Made by a program: the position numbers and the translations under genes
The notes under the pieces: model-generated
What the model was told of the DNA's origin: nothing
What the model saw: only the letters and a program-made list of their open reading frames with translations
Database searches by the model: none
Source of the DNA: Saccharomonospora azurea NA-128
GTDB taxonomy: Bacteria; Actinomycetota; Actinomycetes; Mycobacteriales; Pseudonocardiaceae
DNA length: 45,026 nucleotides
Assembly (NCBI RefSeq): GCF_000231055.2
Contig: NZ_CM001466.1
Coordinates: forward strand, 739,418 to 784,443
Reading direction: 5' to 3'
Shown: one piece after another, positions 1 to 7,011 of the stretch
How the letters are laid out: the number at the start of each line of letters is the position of its first letter
Numbering within the stretch: position 1 is the stretch's first letter

Positions 1-1054
1 CGGCCACGGCGAACGTCCCCGCCGCCGAGTACGCGCGGCCGAGCCCCGCCGCCACGGCGGTCACCGGCACTCGGTCGAACGACGGGCCGAGCACTTCCCG
101 CACCGCGCTGATCTCGGCGCGGTCCGCTGCGGGCACCGCCATGCCGTCGGCGAACACCGCGTCGATCTCGGCGGGGTCGACGTGCGCGTCGGCTATGGCG
201 AGCCGGATGGCGGCGGCAAGTGCTTCCCCCGCCCGGCTCCAGTAGTCGCCGTCGGTCGTGGACTGCGCGCCGGTGAAGGTCGCGGCGTGCCCGGCCACCA
301 CGGCGAGCGGACGCGCGTCGCGGGCCTGGGCGTGCGCGGCGTCCTCCAGCAGCAGCACCGCTCCCCCCTCGCCCGGCACGTATCCCGAGGCGTCGTGGGC
401 GAACGGGCGGTACGCCCCCGGGGAGTCGCGTTCGCTCAGCAGGCCCGACGGCAGCTGGCACGTGAGCGCGTACGGACTCACCGGCGCCTCGGTGCCACCA
501 CAGACCTGCACGGGACAGCCCTGCCGGACGGCCCGGCGGGCGTGGGCCACCGCGTCCAACCCGCCCGCGGACTCGCTGCTCACCACCGCGCACGGGCCCC
601 GCATCGCGTTGCCGATGGAGATCTGTCCCGTGGACGCCGCGTAGAACCACGCGATGGACTGGTACGGACCGACGTGTCGCGGGCCGTGTGCCCACAGCGC
701 CTCGATCTCCCGCTGCCCGAACGCGTTGCCACCCGAACTCGCCGACGTGGTGACGCCGACGTCGAAACTGTCGAGGGCACGGGGGTCGAGCGACGCCGAC
801 TCCAGCACCTGCCGGGTTCCTTCGAGGACGAACTGCGTCCACAGGTCCGTCTGCACCACGATGCGCGGGTCGAGCACGGCGGTCGGGTCGAAGTTCGCGA
901 CCTCCCCCGCGTAGCGCACCGGGTAGCGGCGCGAGTCGAACCGGCTGATGCGACGGATGCCGCTCGCGCCGGCCAAGGCCGCCCGCCAGAACGTGTCGGT
1001 GTCGAGCCCGGTCGGCGCCACCACGCCGAGCCCGGTGATCACCACCTCGGTCAT
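1..1054 (-). CDS. Type II polyketide chain-length factor (KS beta), 3' part cut by window edge
   Basis: About 351 codons are visible; the C-terminus lies beyond the left edge. The reading [16 protein letters not shown] is the thiolase-fold start of ketosynthase subunits, and the protein should pair with the KS alpha encoded just upstream to set chain length. The KS active-site Cys is absent, as expected for a CLF. The hallmark Gln of CLFs (usual context E-Q-A-G-G-L-D) is also absent: the sequence reads [12 protein letters not shown], so Ser162 takes the Gln position. The start codon overlaps the KS stop (ATGA at 1051-1054), implying translational coupling. Seen: the frame, the motif and the overlap. 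Family knowledge: CLF role and Gln. Inference: part of a spore-pigment synthase. The ACP and cyclases expected next lie outside the window. Confidence 0.93.
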   Translation of the reverse strand, partial: MTEVVITGLGVVAPTGLDTDTFWRAALAGASGIRRISRFDSRRYPVRYAGEVANFDPTAVLDPRIVVQTDLWTQFVLEGTRQVLESASLDPRALDSFDVGVTTSASSGGNAFGQREIEALWAHGPRHVGPYQSIAWFYAASTGQISIGNAMRGPCAVVSSESAGGLDAVAHARRAVRQGCPVQVCGGTEAPVSPYALTCQLPSGLLSERDSPGAYRPFAHDASGYVPGEGGAVLLLEDAAHAQARDARPLAVVAGHAATFTGAQSTTDGDYWSRAGEALAAAIRLAIADAHVDPAEIDAVFADGMAVPAADRAEISAVREVLGPSFDRVPVTAVAAGLGRAYSAAGTFAVA

Positions 1055-2319
1055 CGCGCCCTCCGCCCCGCCGTGTCGAGCACCACGGCCGACTGGAATC
1101 CGCCGAAGCCGCTGCCCACGCTCAGCACGAGGTCGATGCCCTGTTCCCGGGCCTCGACGGGCACGTAGTCCAGATCGCACTCCGGATCGCGGTGCTCGTA
1201 GTTCGCCGTGGGCGGCACGACACTCGTGTCGAGCGCCAGCACGCAGGCGACGAGTTCGAGGCTGCCGATCGCGCCGAGCGAGTGCCCGATCATCGACTTG
1301 ATGGAGCTCATCGGCGTCCGGTACGCGTGGTCGCCCAGACTCCGCTTGACGGCCGCCGTCTCGTGGCGGTCGTTCTGCTTCGTGCTGGAGCCGTGCGCGT
1401 TGACGTACCCGACCTCGTCGGGTGCCGCCTTCGCCGACCGCAGGGCCGTCGTGATCGCCCTCGCCATCTCGATCCCCTCGGTCGTCAACCCGGTCATGTG
1501 GTGGGCGTTGCCGAAGGTGGCGAACCCGGAGACCTCGCAGTACACCCGCGCACCCCGGCTCCGGGCGCGCTCCAGGTCCTCCAGCACGAGCACCGCCGCG
1601 CCCTCCCCGAGCACGAAACCGTCGCGCAGGGCGTCGAACGGCCGGCTCGCCCGCTCCGGTTCGTCGTTGCGGGTACTGGTGGCCTTGATCGCGTCGAAAC
1701 AGGCGACCGTGATCGGCGAGATCGGCGCGTCCGACGCTCCCGCGATCACGACGTCCGCGGCGCCCTCCTCGATGACCATCGCCCCGTACCCGACGGCGTC
1801 GAGCCCCGACGTGCAGCCGGTGGAGATGGTGCGCACCGCGCCGCGGGCCCCGTGCGCGTCGGCGATCTCCGCGGCCAGCGTGCTCGGCACCAGCGCGTGG
1901 TACAGGTGCGGGTCCGCCCGGCTCGGATCGACGAGCCAGTCGGCTCCCCCGCCGGAGACCTGGACGTAGCCCTCCTCCAACCGGATCGTCGACCCGACCG
2001 CCGTTCCCATGCTCACCCCGACCCGCCACGGGTTCAGCGGACCGAGTTCGAGCCCGGAGTCGTCCACCGCCTCCCGCGCCGCCACGAGCGCGAACTGCAC
2101 GTGCCGGTCAAGGCGGGCGATGTCCGCCGAGCTCAACCCTTCGGTGACCGGGTCGAAGTCGCACTCCGCAGCGATCCGCGAGCGGAAACCCTGCGGGTCG
2201 AACAGCGTGATGCCCCGGGTCGCGGTGGTACCGGACGTCAGCAGATCCCAGAACGCCTTGACGCCGATGCCACCGGGGGCCACGACACCGAGGCCGGTGA
2301 CGGCGACCCGGCGCGTCAT
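1051..2319 (-). CDS. Type II polyketide ketosynthase alpha (whiE-ORFIII type)
   Basis: A 422-residue beta-ketoacyl synthase that elongates the poly-beta-keto chain with its CLF and ACP partners. The catalytic triad is intact: Cys169 in [11 protein letters not shown], His309 in [11 protein letters not shown], His346 in [12 protein letters not shown] chose the ATG at 2319 because GGGAGGTGG sits just upstream and because it overlaps the cupin stop codon (ATGA). An in-frame extension upstream to 2502 is not KS-like and lies over the cupin gene. The N-terminus and the neighbourhood (SchA/CurD protein, cupin, KS, CLF in this order) match the Streptomyces coelicolor whiE spore-pigment locus from family knowledge, so a pigment-type aromatic polyketide is the best guess rather than a named antibiotic. 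Confidence 0.96.
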   Translation of the reverse strand: MTRRVAVTGLGVVAPGGIGVKAFWDLLTSGTTATRGITLFDPQGFRSRIAAECDFDPVTEGLSSADIARLDRHVQFALVAAREAVDDSGLELGPLNPWRVGVSMGTAVGSTIRLEEGYVQVSGGGADWLVDPSRADPHLYHALVPSTLAAEIADAHGARGAVRTISTGCTSGLDAVGYGAMVIEEGAADVVIAGASDAPISPITVACFDAIKATSTRNDEPERASRPFDALRDGFVLGEGAAVLVLEDLERARSRGARVYCEVSGFATFGNAHHMTGLTTEGIEMARAITTALRSAKAAPDEVGYVNAHGSSTKQNDRHETAAVKRSLGDHAYRTPMSSIKSMIGHSLGAIGSLELVACVLALDTSVVPPTANYEHRDPECDLDYVPVEAREQGIDLVLSVGSGFGGFQSAVVLDTAGRRAR

Positions 2320-2792
2320 CTGCCACCTCCCAGATCCGGTTGCGGTGACGCCGCGCTCTCGGTGTCCACGTGCCCGAGCTCGGGCCGGGGTGCGAGCGGG
2401 CCGAGCTGGAACACGACCCGCGCCGGTTCCCCGCCCTCGTTGCGCAGCCGGTGCCGGGTGCCCGGTGGGACGAGCAGCGCGGAACCGGTGCCCACGTGCC
2501 ACGGCTCCCCGTCGAGGTCCACGGTCACCTCGCCGTCGGCGACGTAGAGGAACTCCTCCGAGTAGGGGTGGTAGTGCTCGGCGATGCTCTCGCCCGGTTG
2601 CAACCGCGCCACGCCGAGGAAACCCGACACCGACGCCGCGTTGCGCGGACTCAGCAGCGTGCGGATCTCAGCGCCGCGGCGGCGGTCGGCGGGGATCTCC
2701 GATTCGTGCACGCGGACCAGAGGGCGGTCGGTCGGGCGTTCGTGCACTGGAACGGGCCCCGCCTCGACGGAGGTCTCGACCGCGTCCACCAT
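2316..2792 (-). CDS. Cupin-domain protein of the polyketide locus (whiE-ORFII type)
   Basis: A 158-residue single-cupin protein. Cupin motif 1 is visible as [17 protein letters not shown] (two His plus Glu metal ligands near residues 79-85) and motif 2 as [13 protein letters not shown]. Such cupins accompany spore-pigment type II PKS genes and are thought to help fold, cyclise or oxidise the polyketide; the exact reaction is not fixed by sequence. The ATG at 2792 has GGGAGG close upstream. The stop overlaps the KS start (ATGA), and the upstream SchA/CurD stop is 14 bp away, so all are one operon. The longer open frame upstream runs over the SchA/CurD gene and is rejected. Confidence 0.9.
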   Translation of the reverse strand: MVDAVETSVEAGPVPVHERPTDRPLVRVHESEIPADRRRGAEIRTLLSPRNAASVSGFLGVARLQPGESIAEHYHPYSEEFLYVADGEVTVDLDGEPWHVGTGSALLVPPGTRHRLRNEGGEPARVVFQLGPLAPRPELGHVDTESAASPQPDLGGGR

Positions 2793-2806
2793 GATGCCTC
2801 CCACAG

Positions 2807-3568
2807 TCAACTCGACGACGGAAAGTCGGCACCGAGATCGGTGCCTCTCGCCGTGCCGTCGGCCTCGCGATGCGTCACGAGGGTCAGGCGTGCTTCGGCG
2901 AGAAACTTCGCGCGACCGGCGGCCGTGGCGAGGTTGCACCCCGGCTCGAGCAGCTCGGTCAACGCTGCGGCGGTGGGCCCGCCGATGACAGTGGGGCCGA
3001 GTCGCTCGATCGCCTCGTCGGCATCGCCCTCGACGTCGAGGACCCGCACGACGAAGTCGCCGTGCCGGAACACCGTCGTCCCCGCCAGCCCCGTGCGCAG
3101 AGCGGCTCCCAGCGGCAGGGACTGGCCCCACGCGAAGATCCGCGCCGCCGCCTCGCCCCGGCCCGGACGAACGGGGTAGCGCAACGCCACGCGGGTCCGC
3201 TTCCCCCGGGGCATTCGCGGAGTCGGTGACGCCTCCTGATGCACGACGCGCGTCATCATCGCGCGGCGGAAGAACCAGCCGACCGACTCCGGATCGCTGA
3301 AGTCGCGGGGCCGCACCAGCAGCGGGTTGAGCTTCTCCTCGGTCTCGCGGATCGCGGGATCGTTGGCCAGGTGCCGCATCACCACGGGGAGCGGACCCTC
3401 CACATCGATCACCCGGACGACGTGGTTCTCCCACAGGAACACCGAGGTCGCGAGCAGCCGGCACCCGTTGCCGATGTGGGTCTGCGGGCGGGGGTACTCC
3501 GAGAGCACGCGGCGCACCGCGTCCACGCTTCCCGGCCGCACCGGGAAGGTCAGGGCATGTCGTTCCAT
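2807..3568 (-). CDS. SchA/CurD-like protein (whiE-ORFI type), two-domain
   Basis: A 253-residue protein with an internal duplication: an N-terminal half ([18 protein letters not shown] ... [18 protein letters not shown]) and a C-terminal half ([17 protein letters not shown] ... [17 protein letters not shown]) share the same pattern, typical of the SchA/CurD family found beside spore-pigment PKS genes. The fold is dimeric alpha/beta-barrel-like and a cyclase, monooxygenase or scaffold role is likely but unproven. No cofactor motif is seen. The ATG at 3568 lies 16 bp after the ABM gene. The ordered set SchA/CurD, cupin, KS, CLF is the main reason for calling the locus whiE-like. Confidence 0.88.
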   Translation of the reverse strand: MERHALTFPVRPGSVDAVRRVLSEYPRPQTHIGNGCRLLATSVFLWENHVVRVIDVEGPLPVVMRHLANDPAIRETEEKLNPLLVRPRDFSDPESVGWFFRRAMMTRVVHQEASPTPRMPRGKRTRVALRYPVRPGRGEAAARIFAWGQSLPLGAALRTGLAGTTVFRHGDFVVRVLDVEGDADEAIERLGPTVIGGPTAAALTELLEPGCNLATAAGRAKFLAEARLTLVTHREADGTARGTDLGADFPSSS

Positions 3569-3584
3569 CGTTCTTCCTCTCGGA

Positions 3585-3947
3585 TCAGCACGACCGGGGA
3601 TCCGCCGACTCGCTCGGCTCGGGCGACTCGGACGCCCGGCGAACGGTCTCTCGGTGCACCACGTAGCGCAGGGAGCGCCGGTGGGAGACGGCCGACAGCA
3701 TCGGCGCGGCGAGGGCTCGGTGTTCCGGTGTCCGCTCCCAGGCCAGGAAGTCCTCCGCGCTGCGCCACTGGCTGGTGAGCAGCCACGCGTCGGGGTCGTC
3801 GGTCGACTGGCAGACCTGGTCGCCCAGATGGCCGGGGACGCTCGCGACGGCCCAGCGCACGGCCTCGTAGGCGTCCAGGAACGTCTTCTCCATCCCCGGC
3901 TTCAGGGTGAGCAGGAAGACGACGCGGTAGCCGGCTTTCTCGGTCAT
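3585..3947 (-). CDS. Antibiotic biosynthesis monooxygenase (ABM)-fold protein
   Basis: A 120-residue small protein. It opens GYRVVFLLTLKPGMEKTFLDAYEAVRW and carries LLTSQWRSAEDFLAWERTPEH, the usual strand-helix signature of ABM/dimeric ferredoxin-like proteins that bind and oxidise or cyclise polyketides without a bound cofactor. The last 25 residues are Ser/Glu/Pro-rich and probably disordered. GGAG lies directly before the ATG at 3947. It sits second in the putative pigment operon, 16 bp before the SchA/CurD gene. A tailoring (quinone-forming) role is inferred from family and context; a plain stress ABM protein is less likely here. Confidence 0.85.
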   Translation of the reverse strand: MTEKAGYRVVFLLTLKPGMEKTFLDAYEAVRWAVASVPGHLGDQVCQSTDDPDAWLLTSQWRSAEDFLAWERTPEHRALAAPMLSAVSHRRSLRYVVHRETVRRASESPEPSESADPRSC

Positions 3948-3995
3948 GGGGCTCCTCTTCGGTTCGTCTCGGGTCCACCGGGGACGCCGTCGGGA

Positions 3996-4502
3996 TCACC
4001 CGGCACGGCGCAGGGCGGGGCCGTGTGGAGCGCGCAACGACCGGGCGACGCGGGTGAGGCGGCGGCCGAGTGCCTCCGCGGCGCTCGGGTCGCCGTCCTC
4101 GGCCGGTGTCGTGACGCACGAGCCCGGCAGGAGCAGGCAGTCCCACGCGAGCAGACCGCGGTAGAGCTCCGGCACGAGCGGCGCGCCGTGGCCTCCGTCG
4201 TGGTCGACGGCGCGGGCGGCCACGACCTTGTCCGGCAGCCGCAGTCGTTCGCGTCGCCGTGCCGCGACGTCGACCAGACGCCGGACCGGTGGCGCTACCG
4301 CGCCGCCGTGGCTCGCCGCGATCACGACGATTCCGTCGGCCCACACCATTGCCTCGAACACCTCGTCGAGCGGCGACTCGGTGTTCGCCACGCGACGCAG
4401 TCGGATGTCAGCGCCCGCCGCGACCGCCCCGAAACGCACCGCCGACACCGTCGATTCAAGGCCACATCCCTCACCCGAAGAAACAATCACCACGCGAGTC
4501 AT
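3996..4502 (-). CDS. Flavodoxin-like NAD(P)H-dependent FMN reductase family protein
   Basis: A 168-residue protein. MTRVVIVSSGEGCGLESTV resembles the phosphate-binding loop of flavodoxin-like proteins, and WADGIVVIAASHGGAVAPPVRRLVD resembles the second flavin-contacting loop of the WrbA/NADPH-dependent FMN reductase group. It is the first gene of the leftward polyketide operon, 48 bp ahead of the ABM gene. A likely role is supply of reduced flavin or quinone/hydroquinone reduction for pigment tailoring. The C-terminus is Arg-rich and short for the family. The flavin loop TxxT/S is weakly conserved, so FMN binding is not certain. Confidence 0.65.
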   Translation of the reverse strand: MTRVVIVSSGEGCGLESTVSAVRFGAVAAGADIRLRRVANTESPLDEVFEAMVWADGIVVIAASHGGAVAPPVRRLVDVAARRRERLRLPDKVVAARAVDHDGGHGAPLVPELYRGLLAWDCLLLPGSCVTTPAEDGDPSAAEALGRRLTRVARSLRAPHGPALRRAG

Positions 4503-4655
4503 CGTGATCCCCTCGCCGTTATTTCCCCTTCAGCCTCGCCCACCGGGAATTCGATTGTCAATACGAAAAACGGATTACCCGGGAATGCGAACGAAACGGG
4601 AGTGAATCACATCGAACAGAATACGAAATGGGACCGTTTCGATGATCTCGATTGA
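4503..4655 (-). promoter_or_regulatory. Putative promoter region of the polyketide operon
   Basis: This 153-bp gap between the upstream marR stop and the flavodoxin-like start is clearly more AT-rich than the flanking genes (runs such as aatacgaaaaacgg and gattgattaatcgg). It is the only sizeable gap upstream of the six leftward polyketide genes, so their promoter should be here. An imperfect inverted repeat CGATT-N4-AATCG lies at its edge (4649-4662) and includes the marR stop codon. No exact -35/-10 pair could be assigned with confidence. Confidence 0.45.
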
Positions 4656-5135
4656 TTAATCGGAATGAGCCTCGGCGTTCGGAGAGCCCGAGCCGGAGCC
4701 AGGGCCGTCCAGGGCTTTCTCGACCCGCGCCAACATGTCGAGCAGCTGCCCCCGCTCGGCCTCCGACAGCAGCGCCAGCGCGTCGGCCTCCAGGCCGTCG
4801 ACGACGCCGGGGACGACCTCGCGCAGGGCACTTCCCCGGTGGGTCAACCACACCCGCACTCGGCGACCGTCCTCCTCGTCACCGGCCACCCGCACCAGCC
4901 CCGCGTCCGTCATCCGCCGCACGGCACGGGTCACCGTCGGAGCCTCGACCGAGACCCGGGTCGCGATCTCCCCGGGCGTCAGCCCGTCACTGTCCCAGAG
5001 ACACGCGAGGACGAACTCCTGTCCGGCGTGCACACCATGACGAGCGAGACGTCGTCCCGCCTCGCTGCGCAGTCTCCGCGACACCAGGGTCACGCGGGAG
5101 AGGAAACCGTCCGTCCGATGGCGCACGATCAGCAT
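4656..5135 (-). CDS. MarR-family transcriptional regulator
   Basis: A 159-residue winged-helix regulator. The core reads GLTPGEIATRVSVEAPTVTRAVRRM (recognition helix) followed by the wing DEEDGRRVRVWLTHRG, as in MarR proteins. The C-terminus is a Gly/Ser tail. The ATG at 5135 was chosen because the MarR N-terminal helix (VRHRTDGFLSRVTLVSRRL) starts there; the open frame upstream is antisense noise over the TetR gene. It is co-oriented with the polyketide operon (153 bp downstream) and 46 bp after the tetR-like gene. A perfect inverted repeat spans its start codon (5127-5145), consistent with autoregulation. Control of the pigment operon is an inference from position. Confidence 0.88.
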   Translation of the reverse strand: MLIVRHRTDGFLSRVTLVSRRLRSEAGRRLARHGVHAGQEFVLACLWDSDGLTPGEIATRVSVEAPTVTRAVRRMTDAGLVRVAGDEEDGRRVRVWLTHRGSALREVVPGVVDGLEADALALLSEAERGQLLDMLARVEKALDGPGSGSGSPNAEAHSD

Positions 5136-5145
5136 GCTACTGATC
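5127..5145. promoter_or_regulatory. Inverted repeat over the marR start codon, candidate operator
   Basis: GATCAG, 7-nt spacer, CTGATC: a perfect 6-bp inverted repeat whose spacer contains the start codon of the MarR gene, with the self-complementary AGCATGCT inside (5131-5138). Size and position fit a MarR dimer site that blocks its own expression. Binding is inferred, not shown. Confidence 0.5.
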
Positions 5146-5181
5146 AAGCGACCACAGTCGAACGGCGATGATCGCCGAAGG

Positions 5182-5910
5182 TCAGTCCCGGCCATCCGAT
5201 GCGCCGTCCTCGATGAGGTGTCCGGCGAGAACGTGATCGACGATCCGGGCCGCGCGCTCGCCGGGCGGCGCCTCCGGCGCCGCGTCACCCAGCACCACAC
5301 GCGACAGCACCGCCCCGACGAGCGCCGTCGACAACGTGTCCACGTCACTGTGGTCCGCGAGCGCCCCGCGGCGGACACCGCCGGCCAGCACCTCCCGGAC
5401 GGCCGCGATGCGCGGGTCGACGACCAGCCGCACATAGTGGCCGTACAACGTCGGCGCACTCATCAACCGCGGCAACAACCGCGCCGACCGCGACTCCGCG
5501 ACCCACCGGCAGAGCTCCTCCACCACCATGGTCACGTCCTGGCGCACGTCGCCGCCCTCCACCCGCGACTGCGGCTCGACCAGCGATTCGAGCGCCTCCA
5601 GCAGGACCGCTTCCTTGTTGGGCCAGCGGCGGTAGAGCGTCGCCTTGCTGACACCGGCCCGTGCCGCGACCGCCTCCACCGAGAGCGCGTCCACGGACAC
5701 GCCCTCCTGCAGCAGTTCCAGAGCCGCCCGGATGATGGCGCGACTGGCCCGCTCGCTGCGTGGCCGCCCGGGGGTGCGCCGGTGGACGGGCTCGACAACC
5801 TCGACAGCCTCGACGACCTCGACGACCTCGACGACCTCGGCAGCCTTCGCGACCTCGGACGCCGACTCACGGTCGGTCGGCGTGGACCGCGCGGACGACA
5901 TCGGGTTCAT
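5182..5910 (-). CDS. TetR-family transcriptional regulator with a (VVE)n N-terminal extension
   Basis: A 242-residue TetR protein. After a low-complexity N-terminus (AAEVVEVVEVVEAVEVVEP, residues about 23-41) comes the DNA-binding domain: IIRAALELLQEGVSVDALSVEAVAARAGVSKATLYRRW, ending with the usual PNKEAVLLEALE. The C-terminal ligand domain has the TetR_C pattern (LRRGALADHSDVDTLSTALVGAVLSRVVL-like helices). The ATG at 5910 is the first in frame, with a second at 5901. The extension is coded by a 9-bp tandem repeat and is not part of the family fold. The gene precedes the marR gene by 46 bp and may be cotranscribed with it. Targets are unknown; pigment control is possible. Confidence 0.9.
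   Translation of the reverse strand: MNPMSSARSTPTDRESASEVAKAAEVVEVVEVVEAVEVVEPVHRRTPGRPRSERASRAIIRAALELLQEGVSVDALSVEAVAARAGVSKATLYRRWPNKEAVLLEALESLVEPQSRVEGGDVRQDVTMVVEELCRWVAESRSARLLPRLMSAPTLYGHYVRLVVDPRIAAVREVLAGGVRRGALADHSDVDTLSTALVGAVLSRVVLGDAAPEAPPGERAARIVDHVLAGHLIEDGASDGRD
5791..5844. repeat. 9-bp in-frame tandem repeat (unit CTCGACGAC) inside the tetR gene
   Basis: Six consecutive 9-bp units, three of them exact copies of CTCGACGAC and the others with one or two changes. Because the unit is a multiple of three it encodes a Val-Val-Glu (or Val-Ala-Glu) ladder in the regulator. Such arrays change length by replication slippage without breaking the frame. Confidence 0.85.
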
Positions 5911-6210
5911 TCAGACCACCTCGCGGACGTGTCGCGGCGCGGTGCCGTCCTGGCGCTGCGACTCTGCACTGAGACCCTCACGTGCGTCCCCCTTGCCCGT
6001 ATGCCGAAGTCGGCGGCATGCAAAATGCCACAGGACTCCCGAAAACGCGAAACCACTTCCATCTCCTTCGCGTTTCAGGAGCCCCCGAAAGCGATCGAAC
6101 CTCCAAAGACGGAGAATGAGTATAACCACGGCCGCGAGAGTTCATTTAGCCAGCTAAGCGAGAATCCGAACGACGCCTGGAGCCGAATAGTATTCACGGT
6201 GACTCGCGCG
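5911..6210 (-). promoter_or_regulatory. Gap upstream of the tetR gene with palindrome TTAGC-N2-GCTAA
   Basis: This 300-bp stretch between the tetR start and the upstream marR stop has no convincing gene. It is AT-richer than its surroundings, notably 6040-6200. It contains TTAGCCAGCTAA at 6146-6157, a perfect 5-bp inverted repeat with a 2-bp spacer. From memory such TTAGC/GCTAA sites are typical of MarR-type operators in actinobacteria, so one of the two flanking MarR proteins could act here on tetR transcription. This is inference; no clear -10/-35 pair was fixed. Confidence 0.45.
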
Positions 6211-6636
6211 TCAATCACCCGTCTTCGTGAGCAACATTCGCAGGAGCGCGTACTCGGAGCCGCTGAGATTCGCCACGAGCCGCTCCTCCGCCCGCAACCA
6301 GAGCTCCTCCACCGTCGACCGCGCCGCCCAGCCGCGTTCGGTGAGGAACACACGGCTTCCCCGCCGCCCCGGTCGACGCTCCCGGTGCACGAAACCGGCA
6401 CGCTCCATCCGTTGCAGCATCCGGGTGATCGTCGCGGGCGCCGCCTGCACGCGCTCGGCCAGCTCCGACTGCGTGAAGCCGCGATCGTCCCACGGCTGCA
6501 GCAACACCTGTTCCTGACCGCTGTACATCCCGAGAGCGGCGAGATCGCGCGCCAGCTCCGTCCGGCGCTGCCGAGCCGCGATCACGATCCAGTACAGCGC
6601 GGTCTCGGTGAGGCAGTTGCCACCGCGCTCCTGCAC
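6211..6636 (-). CDS. MarR-family transcriptional regulator
   Basis: About 141 residues. The MarR signature is clear: GFTQSELAERVQAAPATITRMLQRMERAGFVHRERRPGRRGSRVFLTERG (recognition helix and wing), preceded by the dimer helix ETALYWIVIAARQRRTELARDL. The frame is open up to 6792, but the upstream residues are Arg/Pro-rich and unlike the family, so the GTG at 6636 is preferred; no strong ribosome-binding site settles it. It is the most upstream of three consecutive leftward regulators. The gene it controls is not evident from the sequence. Confidence 0.8.
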   Translation of the reverse strand: MQERGGNCLTETALYWIVIAARQRRTELARDLAALGMYSGQEQVLLQPWDDRGFTQSELAERVQAAPATITRMLQRMERAGFVHRERRPGRRGSRVFLTERGWAARSTVEELWLRAEERLVANLSGSEYALLRMLLTKTGD

Positions 6637-6870
6637 CGGAGTGCACCGGCCGTAGGGCGGCTCCGCGACCCTATCCCGATCCACGAGCCCTCCCGGCCGT
6701 GCCGGCCGCACGGCCCGCGGCGTCCACCACCTGACGACCGGGTGTCGAGCACAGGTCCGCGGCTCCGCACCTCCGGCGTCGCGGCAGGCCATCGGTGTCG
6801 CGATCAGTCACTGCGCCCTCCGAACGGTCGGGCAACAGCTTCGGCGCGGCACGGGTGGTCGTCAAGTCCG

Positions 6871-6890
6871 CGTGCCCCCTTCGGGGCACG
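6871..6890. other. Short perfect hairpin in the gap upstream of marR
   Basis: CGTGCCCC, 4-nt loop CTTC, GGGGCACG: a perfect 8-bp GC-rich stem. There is no following T-run on either strand. It may be a factor-independent terminator relic or a 5' leader structure of the marR transcript. Confidence 0.45.
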
Positions 6891-6930
6891 TGACGACACC
6901 GTGATCGTCCCGAGCCGACCGGCATGATCA

Positions 6931-6944
6931 ACTACATCTGTAGT
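6931..6944. promoter_or_regulatory. BlaI/MecI-like operator ACTACA-N2-TGTAGT without a nearby BlaI gene
   Basis: A perfect 14-bp inverted repeat ACTACATCTGTAGT. From memory, mycobacterial and actinobacterial BlaI/CopY-type repressors recognise TACTACA-N2-TGTAGTA-like sites. It lies 17 bp beyond the htpG terminator hairpin and upstream of the leftward marR gene. No BlaI-type repressor or BlaR protease is encoded in the window, so if used it belongs to a distant regulon. Confidence 0.45.
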
Positions 6945-6960
6945 GCGACTTTTCGAGACG

Positions 6961-7003
6961 CGAACGGTCGGTGTTCCACCCAGCGCGGAACACCGACCGT
7001 TCG
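6961..7003 (-). terminator. htpG terminator hairpin
   Basis: A perfect 17-bp stem (6961-6977 with 6987-7003; arms begin CGAACGGTCGG and end CCGACCGTTCG) and a 9-nt loop, starting 8 bp after the htpG stop. There is no long U-run, as is usual for high-GC actinobacterial terminators. It would also insulate htpG from the marR region. Confidence 0.8.
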
Positions 7004-7011
7004 ACGCACCC

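Larger units (their letters stand above)
6637..6960. other. Gap upstream of the marR gene; no gene recognised
   Basis: These 324 bp hold a short open frame on the minus strand (6671-6925) that is Arg-rich and matches nothing I know. They also contain a hairpin (6871-6890) and a 14-bp perfect inverted repeat (6931-6944), listed separately. The promoter of the leftward marR gene must lie here, unless its true start is farther upstream (6792). Confidence 0.4.

Noticed and set aside
5791-5844. Possible CRISPR or integration repeat
   Set aside because: Units are 9 bp with no spacers and lie in frame in a TetR gene; this is a minisatellite.
6671-6931. Arg-rich 86-codon minus-strand frame starting at the BlaI-like site
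   Set aside because: Composition is unlike coding DNA of the window, no ribosome-binding site, and a hairpin lies inside.
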